A stretch of 64,000 nucleotides of DNA from Gammaproteobacteria bacterium (GTDB lineage Bacteria; Pseudomonadota; Gammaproteobacteria; DSM-16500), in NCBI GenBank assembly GCA_031291175.1, contig JARLJO010000060.1, positions 62,001 through 126,000 of the forward strand, read 5' to 3'. A program made the translations under genes and the position numbers. Numbering within the stretch: position 1 is the stretch's first letter; each line of letters opens with the position of its first letter. The notes under the pieces were generated by a model, which saw nothing but the letters and a program-made list of their open reading frames with translations, made no database searches and had not been told where the DNA came from. Of this stretch, positions 46,401-52,075 are shown in pieces.

Positions 46401-47973
46401 TCAAATTAATGATTTCATCTTGCGTTGCTTCAGACACATCCTCTTTCACTTCCTGTAAAAAAATCACTTCTTCATTATTTTGAATAGATAATGAGAAAGC
46501 CACTCGATATAAATGCACCGGCAACGCATCTAGCGCAGTTGCGACTGTTGTTTCAATATCCAGCGGATAGTATTTTTTCCCGTGTATAACAATCACTTCC
46601 TTCAAACGTCCCGTGATACACAGATCACCGTCACGAATAAAACCCAAGTCCCCCGTTCTAAAATACCGATTTTCAGAAGTGGGTAGCGTAAAACCAAAAG
46701 CATTTTTGGTTTCAAAGGGACGTCGAAAATATCCACTCGCCACTGAATCACCTGCCAACCATATTTCGCCGATGCCATCTTCGCTGACCTGCAACAACGT
46801 ATCGGGGTCAACGATAACCGCCTCTAATCCCGGCAATCTATCGCCACTACTAACAAATTTTCGAAACACACTATTTTTTGTGGCTAAAACCACTTTATTG
46901 GATTTGAGATCGTCTAGCGTCACATCAAAGAAATCCGGCTCGGCATCATATTGCGTTGATGCAATTAACCCCGTCATTTCTGACATACCATAAGCAGAAT
47001 TGAAATGATTTGGCTTAAAACCGAAAGCCTCAAATTTTTGCATGAACTTCTGTAATGTTTGATACTGAACACTTTCACCACCATTCACGGCGACCAACCA
47101 TCTTTTTAAATTGACGCCATTGAGTTCACTGGTATCAATTTCTTGCACGCAAAGATCATAACCAAAATTCGGACAACCACTGTGAGTCACCCGATAAGTA
47201 GATATGGCTTGCAACCATGAGGCCGGATGACGAATAAACGCAGCAGGCCGCATAATATAAGCGGGTGTTCCATGATAAAGAGGCAACAGCAATCCACAAA
47301 CCAAGCCATACACATGAGAATGTGGCGCCCACGTTAACGTGATACTTTCTTTAGAATAGTGCCAGGCTTCTGCCGTAAAGGTCAGCGAATGCGCTAAATT
47401 TTTATGAGAAGTCATGACACCTTTAGGCGTCGAGGTTGAACCAGAGGTATACTGCAAGTATGCGACCGTTTCATCTTCCAGATCCGGTAACACATAACGA
47501 CTCCCGTCATTTAAATCAATCATGCTTGAATCAATAACAGCAACAGACTTAGCCATCAATATATCTGCTAAATGCTCTTTAAGGGGCTCAAGATACGCTG
47601 ATTCCGTTAGAATACAGCTGATATCTGCGTCCTCTGCAATCGCGTTTAATAAATCGCGCGATCTGGCCAATTCTGCTGGGGCTGGCGCATTAACCGGCAC
47701 TGCAATAGCACCCGCATACAAACAACCTAAAAAAGCAGAAATGAATTCGAGACCCGTAGAATATAAAACCAAAACACGTTGAGAAAAAATATTTTTCTGT
47801 TGTAGATACGCAGCAATAGCACGGGCTTTCTTATCCAACTCAGCATAAGTCAATTGCACTTTTGCTTTTTTAGCATCGTCTAAAAAAGTATAAGCCATTT
47901 GATTGGGTAATTGAGCTGCCCAATTCTGTACAACAAAAACAAAATGATTTGATTTCAATTCGACCTGCTCCAT
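37459..47973 (-). CDS. Trans-AT polyketide megasynthase: FAAL-ACP-KS-ACP-KS-ACP-KS-KR-ACP
   Basis: About 3500 residues, the loading and first three extension modules. A fatty-acyl-AMP ligase (about 1-580; YTSGSTSTPKGVM, SGCPNFGYDLC, RYFRTGDLG) adenylates a carboxylic acid and loads the first ACP (HFDSI, Ser near 626). KS1 (Cys near 875), KS2 (near 1620) and KS3 (near 2393) all have DTACSSS, HGTGT and NIGHLE. ACPs follow at about 1373 (GFDSI), 2129 (GVDSM) and 3412 (GMDSI). The KR (about 2800-3290) has TGGLGALG for NADPH, but the catalytic Tyr position reads Asp (VADAAGNEF), so it is probably inactive. No AT domain. The frame opens at 48003, but GAGGAA lies six bases before the ATG at 47973, so I start there. 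Divergent from the MIO gene. Confidence 0.95.
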   Translation of the reverse strand: MEQVELKSNHFVFVVQNWAAQLPNQMAYTFLDDAKKAKVQLTYAELDKKARAIAAYLQQKNIFSQRVLVLYSTGLEFISAFLGCLYAGAIAVPVNAPAPAELARSRDLLNAIAEDADISCILTESAYLEPLKEHLADILMAKSVAVIDSSMIDLNDGSRYVLPDLEDETVAYLQYTSGSTSTPKGVMTSHKNLAHSLTFTAEAWHYSKESITLTWAPHSHVYGLVCGLLLPLYHGTPAYIMRPAAFIRHPASWLQAISTYRVTHSGCPNFGYDLCVQEIDTSELNGVNLKRWLVAVNGGESVQYQTLQKFMQKFEAFGFKPNHFNSAYGMSEMTGLIASTQYDAEPDFFDVTLDDLKSNKVVLATKNSVFRKFVSSGDRLPGLEAVIVDPDTLLQVSEDGIGEIWLAGDSVASGYFRRPFETKNAFGFTLPTSENRYFRTGDLGFIRDGDLCITGRLKEVIVIHGKKYYPLDIETTVATALDALPVHLYRVAFSLSIQNNEEVIFLQEVKEDVSEATQDEIINLIRRAVVARFGIDLHTVVLVKSNSLPKTASGKLQRKVCQQFFEENKLNIIKSHVGALKQEKISHPADHDAGRFQMDFLSLAAAVLKIDASQIHINDAVSAYHFDSINLIQLTNQLNEKFQLSLTPAILFEFTTLKEFVDGLLSKNSHAINHYYQLQNPVSDHTIKTDSIEIANIALSLPDNKKPIAVIGMSGIFPGASNVEAFWQNLVEGIDAISEIPQDRWNWKQYEGDPQVEANKTNIRWGGFVDDISQFDATFFNISPREAEMIDPQQRLFLQTALAAIEDAGITTTALAKVKTGLFVGAFSNDYAELLHQNGITDAYTTTGLIHSILANRVSYLLNLRGPSEAIDTACSSSLVALHHAVQAIQSGDCDVAIVGGVNALVTPSSYLSASKAGMLSEDGRCKTFDSQANGYVRSEGIAAIVLKSLAQAEKDGDHIYGVIKGSAVNHGGNVSSLTVPNPNAQAEVIMTACRRAGVSPATISLIETHGTGTSLGDPIEINGLKKAFSELGDASSQMNHYCGLGAVKSNIGHLESAAGMAGIIKVLLAMKHQKIPGNLHFNELNPYIELDNSPFYIVSKTKRWDRLKDQSGKEIPNRAGVSSFGFGGTNAHIILEEYVAPMFTAFNEGAFPYLIAISAKTESVLINKIQDLKQWLDKQEKLPSLSAVSFTLNQGRNHFAFRSAFVVGSIQGLKNQLEEFLLTKKVHNKIQTSDTPSLNETAFNALVSTLSNAENKLANTYKTQLENLSLYYLQGYDLPWEKLYFAEQSRISMPTYPFAKEHYWVVTPSLPEWVENKIPVTQQSSIKPQKRLLLSGNAIEFIQEDFIQQASQLLKIPPNQMDISASLTELGFDSIALKELAVKLEKHYSIQLTPSVFFTHKSIKAITQYLLENYPTEIMRVYAPVEAAWVDALPSDEANGLKTQNNQHESIAVIGMQGLLPQSNNVTEFWDHIEAGHDLVGEVPLTRWDWRNNFGDAKQDTSKTNSKWGGVIQDVDKFDASFFKISAREANLMDPQQRLFMEIVWKTIEDAGYDPESLSNKSVGLFAGVEFSEYQTLIHAHKNIFHGHVATGNSHAMLANRISYFLNLHGPSEVVDTACSSSLVAVNRAVNALHNGECEVAIAGGVSLMLDPDTFVITSQLGALSPDGRCKTFDKSANGYVKGEGVVALMLKPLSQAEKDGDTIYGVIKATSVNHGGKTQSLTAPDAASQSQLLIKAYRQAGFEPQTVTYIEAHGTGTELGDPIEIEGLKQAFKTLLAERHLDTNPSNFCGIGSVKTNIGHLEPASGIAGMIKVLLAMQHGKIPGNLHFNEQNPFIDLTNSPFYIVQQTQEWSRLKDANHNDIPRRAGVSSFGFGGTNAHVVLEESRIPSNTDQSAKMHKPHYLITLSAKTTESLQQKIVDLYEWLKHHFSKTHLEPLSFTLNTGRTHFNVRCAIVVNSLDELLQSLQSLLDGSPLTNCLMSGNQSANLVGPVFDEVYRSTLDVIKNYVTDAPQVYREKLLILADLFTKNYNIDWQAIHVNESRQRIAGLPAYPFIKQHYWFDAEFCAAPDAKPISIPIPQVMPVARLKTAVDLQDFTQHYLIQVFAEKLRINPDQIAINETYEVYGVDSMLGLEITNRLEEDFGTLSKTLLYERSNISDLAAYFMQKHKDKVQWQFANANPATDALLVENVQNEVAIKTIEDKPQSLSGREGAMSELVGDGDIAIIGLSGVYPMANDINAFWDNLVHGKDCVGEVPIERWDYKDYPVKVGDEVKYFKDGGFLPDVDKFDPLFFNIAPRDAALMDPQERLFMQTCWATLEDAGYTRDALQQKVNNQVGVFAGVTYNFYPLFIFEEWQKGNRIPLDIQSFSIANRISYFLNLKGPSYVIDTACSSSLAAIHLACESIVRGECVMAIAGGVNLSLHPAKYHMLGSYSFMSDQGRCASFAEGGAGYVPSEGVGAVLLKPLALAIKDNDRIYGVIKSSAMNHGGKTSGYTVPNPNAQTDLIKSALKRANINPRSISYIEAHGTGTSLGDPIEIRGLQDAFEETTQDKQFCAIGSVKSNIGHLESAAGISQLTKVLLQMQHKKLVPSLHAEKLNPFIDFEQSPFYVQQQLSDWQPVSGFPRRAGVSSFGAGGTNVHLIVDEYIPPVAENNIVPAGTFLFILSALNADRLQAYANEMQAFLSKENAISASESAMRKRLNEITYMLQMGREPMTARLAIVTTSFADLIEKLQSYIDAPTASGHQLWFNHSAGLNGKMPDEKLSTLMQAGQLNEVAKSWIDGAKINWNALYPNQKPNRVYLPSYPFAKRRCWVPTLNTESVAPKIIEKPILTESTTVAFSPAVAEVEIAYEMVKGETIESADFANDWFYTTAWEPKPIEDVAIIKNPADRWLVFSDKELGFLLQHELGISTCLYNFMGEEFDELNSNAFYINPAQAGDYNQLLARVLAEQGANLKGIIYLWPLSDESPETENSFKLLSTFQALAQQHWKTKLQFCLVTRGAQSVETTDPMDVCQRHLWSMARIFGVEQPDFQMQLIDLNPQKNLRDDAKYIATEVMHLRHEDNHVAYRHNTRYVNRLKQWIPTSERSIAWQAPETALITGGLGALGTEVAKMLAMRGTKHLLLIGRSELPELEKWKDLQEESLLQKTANLIAIQKLGVDVRYVVVDVTDKLKMQTAITETERLWNKPIQGVFHLAGLTTENITIAKMSPEILKRALDTKIYGALHLHELFQKTDLNCFVMFSSLAAVPFFGLSGLVADAAGNEFLDALAAERHHLGLPALTINWSAWSDIGMSHQFNHAAFLSAVGLKAIPVSQGLPMLQYLLSTPLQNVVVMNVNWQKFFQVNTEIRKLQFFNAFFDKQVESAPRQTQHEPVSRDHLTALLLNAAAKLLDLDVTELELDVPFQNYGMDSIIGINFIAEINEHFPDAVSPMDLYRYPTLSQLVGYLIELTQPESEAVAEPVKMTLLETPDEDAFLVDIAHLDDEQVRQLLENELSAIDNWH

Positions 47974-48206
47974 GCGGACTTCCTCATCGCTTCCCTGTGA
48001 CATTTTTAAAGACGCTTATTGTACCCAATAAATATTCAAATGTGTTTACATAAATAGTGAGTCATGCAATTCTAATACCTTATTTTTTCAATGTTGTCAC
48101 TAAATTTACAGATATTCTTTTTCAGGTTATTTTTTGCAACATATGGCTAAAAAATAAAATTAATCATTTAATAAATAGCGTAAAATTAGTAATAAGGAGA
48201 AGTAAC
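47974..48206. promoter_or_regulatory. Divergent promoter region of the polyketide locus
   Basis: About 230 bp, very AT-rich, between the leftward synthase genes and the rightward MIO-AT-deaminase-fold genes. Both transcripts must start here, so a shared regulator is likely. I cannot pick out confident -35/-10 boxes or an operator palindrome. No regulator gene lies in the locus. Confidence 0.5.
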
Positions 48207-49820
48207 ATGTCAGACATCACAGCGGAAATGACCACGCATTCTCATCAACTCGATAAATCCAAACCATTTATCCAGGTGGGCATTAATCAAAAACTGACAG
48301 TCTCCGATGCAAAACTACTCGCTAAATATATCGTTCCAGTTAATTTAAGCCACGAATCATTTTCCAAAATACAGGAATCATTTCAATTTTTACAATCCTG
48401 TGTTGATCATCGCATGCCCATTTATGGCGTTAATACCAACTTTGGTGATCAAGTCGGATTTGTTGATGTCACACCCAGCTATGAATCCATCACGGCAAGA
48501 CAAGAAAATCTGATCAAATCACTTGCATGCAGCATTGGCAATATTATGCCACCCGAAATCATCAGAACCACCATGATGTTGCGAGCGCATTGTTTATCTC
48601 AAGGGTATTCTGGCGTTAATCCTGAAACAATTGAGTCCATCTTAGCATTCTTAAATGCGGGGATTACGCCTGTTGTTCGACAATACGGCTCGATTGGCGC
48701 AAGCGGTGACCTTATCCCACTCTCCTCCATCGCCGCTGCTATCATTGGAGAAAATGTCGACGTTCACTATCAAGATAAAATCATCAAAGCGCCGCTTGCC
48801 ATTGAATTAGCAGGGCTGACTAAACTAAAACCTCAACTACGTGACGGGCTTGCCATGATCAATGGCACTTCTTTCATGACGGCTATCTCTAGCATTGCTT
48901 TATATAACCTAAAGCGCTTATTCAACCAAATGCTATCGGCTATAGCGATGTCGCTTGAGTCTATGATGGTGATTAGCAGCTCCTATAATCCACTGGTGCA
49001 CCAATTAAAAGGGCAATCCGGTGAAATGGCTGTGAATGATTTCATGTCGAACTTCTGGAAAGATAGTCACTTATTATCTGATCTGGAAGAGCTTCGCCAT
49101 GCCAATCAATCCAATGACAACTCCAAATCCAATAAAACCATTAAACCAGTCCAGGATTATTATTCACTGCGTTCAGTACCTCAAGGTTTTGGACCTTTCT
49201 ACGAAAACTTAAGCAGAGCCACTCTCTGGATTGAAAATGAAATGAACTCAGTCAATGACAACCCTATCATTGATGCCGCAAACGAAGAGATTCACCATGG
49301 CGCCAATTTCATGGGCTATTACGTAACAAGCGCTTGTGACATGTTAAAAATGGATATCTCCCAAGCTTCAACCTGGCTACATGCTTTATTAGCCAACATG
49401 GTTCATCCACGAAAAAGTCACCACCTCCCTGCTAATCTGGTTGAAGAACCAGGCAAAAATAATGGATTTCGCTCTATGCAATTACTGGCTGCCGCGTTGG
49501 CCGTGCAAAATCGCAAGTTTGCGCAATCTCATCAAGCTTATACTTTACCGACGGAAGGTGATAATCAGGACGTGAATAGTTTAGGCACTCACGCCGCCAT
49601 TGATTTGCGAGAAGCGGTTGCCAATTTAGAGCGATTGACAGCTATTATGTTACTTGCATCAACACAAGCATTAGAATTACGTGGCATCGAAAAAGCCAGC
49701 CCAAAAGCGCAAGCCATATACCACACCATACGTCAGCACTCAGCTACCGTATTAGATTGTCGGCCGATGACAGACGAAGTCAACACAGTCATCAGATTAT
49801 TAGAAGAGGAAAAAATTTAA
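48207..49820 (+). CDS. MIO-dependent aromatic amino acid ammonia-lyase/aminomutase
   Basis: The 537-residue enzyme has Ala165-Ser166-Gly167 in GSIGASGDLIPLSS, which cyclises to the MIO electrophile; catalytic Tyr73 in IYGVNTNFG; and the downstream PAL/HAL blocks QDYYSLRSVPQ, NSVNDNPI and LPTEGDNQDVNS. The residues governing ring choice (NLIKSLACSIG, Ser105-Leu106) differ from the Phe-Leu of PAL, His-Leu of TAL and Ser-His of HAL, so the substrate is open. Tyr, Phe or a beta-amino acid product are possible. I start at the ATG with AAGGAG seven bases upstream; the frame begins further upstream without one. No hut genes are near, so histidine breakdown is unlikely. It is 15 bp upstream of the acyltransferase gene. 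Confidence 0.9.
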   Translation: MSDITAEMTTHSHQLDKSKPFIQVGINQKLTVSDAKLLAKYIVPVNLSHESFSKIQESFQFLQSCVDHRMPIYGVNTNFGDQVGFVDVTPSYESITARQENLIKSLACSIGNIMPPEIIRTTMMLRAHCLSQGYSGVNPETIESILAFLNAGITPVVRQYGSIGASGDLIPLSSIAAAIIGENVDVHYQDKIIKAPLAIELAGLTKLKPQLRDGLAMINGTSFMTAISSIALYNLKRLFNQMLSAIAMSLESMMVISSSYNPLVHQLKGQSGEMAVNDFMSNFWKDSHLLSDLEELRHANQSNDNSKSNKTIKPVQDYYSLRSVPQGFGPFYENLSRATLWIENEMNSVNDNPIIDAANEEIHHGANFMGYYVTSACDMLKMDISQASTWLHALLANMVHPRKSHHLPANLVEEPGKNNGFRSMQLLAAALAVQNRKFAQSHQAYTLPTEGDNQDVNSLGTHAAIDLREAVANLERLTAIMLLASTQALELRGIEKASPKAQAIYHTIRQHSATVLDCRPMTDEVNTVIRLLEEEKI

Positions 49821-49835
49821 GGGGCTAATACCATT

Positions 49836-50684
49836 ATGCTTACTTATATCTTCCCTGGCCAAGGTTCCCAAGCTAAAGGCATGGGAGCAAATTTATTTGA
49901 TGAATTTCCATTACTGACGCAACAGGCAGATAAAATACTGGGTTATTCCATCAAAACACTTTGCCTGGAAGATCCTGACCAACACTTAAATCATACGCAA
50001 TATACGCAGCCAGCGCTCTATTGCGTCAATGCTTTCAGCTATCTTAAAAAAATTCAAAGTGAGGCGGTTAGGCCTGATTATGTTTCAGGCCATAGTTTAG
50101 GGGAGTACAATGCACTCTTCGCTGCAGAAGTTTTTGATTTCACAACGGGTTTAACACTAGTCAAAAAGCGCGGGGAATTGATGAGTGAGGCGATTGGCGG
50201 AGGCATGGCTGCCATCATTGGTCTCAAAGTGGACCTCATCAAACAAATATTAACAGAGCATCAGCTTTTCAATATTAATGTAGCGAACCATAATTCCCAC
50301 TTGCAAAATGTGATCTCTGGACCTAAAAAAGATATCGATACTGCGCAACGGCTTTTTGAAAAGATGGAATCGGTCATGTATATACCGCTCAAAGTCAGCG
50401 GTGCGTTCCATTCACTTTTTATGCTATCTGCCCAACATCAATTTACCCAATTTTTAAATCAATTTCGCTTTGCAATACCAACGATTCCAGTTCTCTCCAA
50501 TCTGAATGCAAAACCGTATCACCCTGCTACCCTGCATCATAATTTATCAAATCAAATTACGCATAGCGTGCAATGGATTAGCATAATGGAATACTTACTA
50601 CAGCATGATGATATGAACATCGAAGAAGTAGGTCCCGGCAGCGTGTTGACTGGGCTATTACGACGAATTAAAAATGGGCAATAA
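49836..50684 (+). CDS. Stand-alone malonyl-CoA:ACP acyltransferase (trans-AT)
   Basis: The 282-residue protein has the FabD fold: FPGQGSQAKGMG (oxyanion loop), GHSLGEYN with Ser87, Lys-Lys-Arg-Gly (the malonate-binding Arg) and SGAFHS with the catalytic His near 189. The GAFHS signature indicates malonyl specificity. Since both synthase proteins lack AT domains, this enzyme is the expected loader of their ACPs. It sits in the rightward unit, 15 bp after the MIO gene and 27 bp before the deaminase-fold gene. It could also be a second fabD, but no other fatty-acid genes are near. Confidence 0.93.
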   Translation: MLTYIFPGQGSQAKGMGANLFDEFPLLTQQADKILGYSIKTLCLEDPDQHLNHTQYTQPALYCVNAFSYLKKIQSEAVRPDYVSGHSLGEYNALFAAEVFDFTTGLTLVKKRGELMSEAIGGGMAAIIGLKVDLIKQILTEHQLFNINVANHNSHLQNVISGPKKDIDTAQRLFEKMESVMYIPLKVSGAFHSLFMLSAQHQFTQFLNQFRFAIPTIPVLSNLNAKPYHPATLHHNLSNQITHSVQWISIMEYLLQHDDMNIEEVGPGSVLTGLLRRIKNGQ

Positions 50685-50711
50685 TGACCTGTCTTTCTGG
50701 AGCGCAAAACC

Positions 50712-51716
50712 ATGATGAAAGAATTTATTCAAAACATGCCAAAGGCTGAATTACAAGTCCACATTGAAGGGACGCTTGAGCCTGAATTATTGTTTGAATT
50801 AGCAAAACGAAATAAGGTAGAGCTGCCTTATGCCACATTAGAAGACGCAAAAAAGGCAATGCCATATCAAAATTTACCGTCTTTTTTAGTGAGTTATTAT
50901 GCTAATTTAAAAGTACTGCTCACTGAGCAAGATTTTTATGATTTAACCTTGGCTTATTTAGAAAAAGCCGCTTCTCAAAATATTCGCCACACGGAAATCT
51001 CGTTTGATGCGCAAGCCCATCTAAACCGAGGTATAAGCTTATCCACCGTGATGGTTGGTATGCATCGCGCAATGCAAGATGCCGAACAAAAATGTAAAAT
51101 TTCTTCCGGGTTGATCTTGTGCTTTATGCGCGATTTATCAGAAGATGATGCGCAAAAAGTCTTATTAGAAGCGCTAGAGTTCAAAGATTGGATCATGGCG
51201 ATAGGTCTTGACTCGTCAGAAATGAATAACCCACCTGAAAAATTTAAAAACGTTTTCGATAGAGCAAGAGAATATGGGTTTTTAACGGTAGCAGCGGCGG
51301 GCGAAGTGGGACCGGCTGAATATATCTGGCAAGCAATCGATGTACTACATGTGTCACGAATTGACTACGGCATCCATTGTGTAGAAGACCCGGATCTCAT
51401 GTCACGATTAGTCATGAAAAAAATCCCCATCTCTGTTTGCCCTGTTTCTAATGTTAAACTCGGCATCATTAAATCGATGCAAAAACATCCTCTTAAAAAA
51501 ATGCTAGAGGAAGGGTTATGCGTCACTATTAACTCTGATGATCCTGCTTATTTTCATGCTTACCTGAATGAAAATTTTCTGGCAGCGCAAGCGGGCTTAA
51601 GTTTTCATAAAGATGAAATTTACGAGATGGCAAGAAATGCATTTTTATCCAGCTTTCTAGACAACGATAAAAAAGAAAAATATTTATTGGAACTTGATCA
51701 TTATTACAACCAATAA
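50712..51716 (+). CDS. Adenosine/adenine deaminase-fold protein lacking key metal ligands
   Basis: The 334-residue protein aligns throughout with bacterial adenosine/adenine deaminases: HIEGTLEPELLFELAKRN, GLDSSEMNNPPEKF, CPVSNVKLG, NSDDPAYF. Yet the active site is altered. The metal HxH reads Gln15-Val-His17, the HAGE motif reads AAGE (Ala196), and catalytic IDHG reads IDYG (Tyr219). Glu198, Asp276 and Asp277 remain. Two zinc-binding His and the catalytic His are thus gone, so ordinary hydrolytic deamination is not expected. It is the last gene of the rightward polyketide unit, which suggests a recruited role (a different reaction, a scaffold or product binding), all inference. GGAG precedes the paired ATGs. 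Confidence 0.9.
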   Translation: MMKEFIQNMPKAELQVHIEGTLEPELLFELAKRNKVELPYATLEDAKKAMPYQNLPSFLVSYYANLKVLLTEQDFYDLTLAYLEKAASQNIRHTEISFDAQAHLNRGISLSTVMVGMHRAMQDAEQKCKISSGLILCFMRDLSEDDAQKVLLEALEFKDWIMAIGLDSSEMNNPPEKFKNVFDRAREYGFLTVAAAGEVGPAEYIWQAIDVLHVSRIDYGIHCVEDPDLMSRLVMKKIPISVCPVSNVKLGIIKSMQKHPLKKMLEEGLCVTINSDDPAYFHAYLNENFLAAQAGLSFHKDEIYEMARNAFLSSFLDNDKKEKYLLELDHYYNQ

Positions 51717-51735
51717 CTTGTGTTTGTTTGAAGGT

Positions 51736-51853
51736 GTTAACTCAAGGAGAGTGATCATCTTATGGAAGTTCCAAACACCACATCCCTGTGGTTAACGCCG
51801 CCATCCATGGCGGCAATTCGCTTCCATAAGATGATCACTCTCCTTGAGTTAAC
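51736..51853. repeat. Perfect 33-bp fold-back repeat
   Basis: A 33-base arm (51736-51768, starting GTTAACTCAAGGAGAGTGAT) is repeated inverted without mismatch at 51821-51853. The 52-base loop contains its own palindrome GCCGCCATCCATGGCGGC (51796-51813). It lies 19 bp after the deaminase-fold gene. It could end that transcript or be a small fold-back mobile element. Confidence 0.92.
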
Positions 51854-51941
51854 GCTATTTTTATATTTTTTTCTTGCCGAAGATCCACATTAGTATTCAC
51901 TTTTGGACTTGATTGCCCTGATTGATCATAAGACAAGATTA

Positions 51942-51998
51942 GTAGCACGGACTAAGACCCCCACGCTTTTTGTGGGGGTCGTGTCCACGAACCCCTGC
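51942..51998. repeat. Dispersed hairpin family B, copy 4
   Basis: Identical to the 17217 copy at nearly every base (GTAGCACGGACTAAGACCCC...), including the following AAATCACA. A further small palindrome (GTTGGGTTGAG...CGAAACCCAAC) follows at about 52024-52055. Confidence 0.88.
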
Positions 51999-52075
51999 TA
52001 AATCACAGATGCGTATACACAAGGTTGGGTTGAGCGTTTTCCGCGAAACCCAACACCATTAGAGCCCTTTTGCCT

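Noticed and set aside
48207-49820. Histidine ammonia-lyase (hutH) of histidine catabolism
   Set aside because: The HAL Ser-His pair is absent and no hutU, hutI or hutG gene is near; the gene is in a unit with a polyketide acyltransferase.
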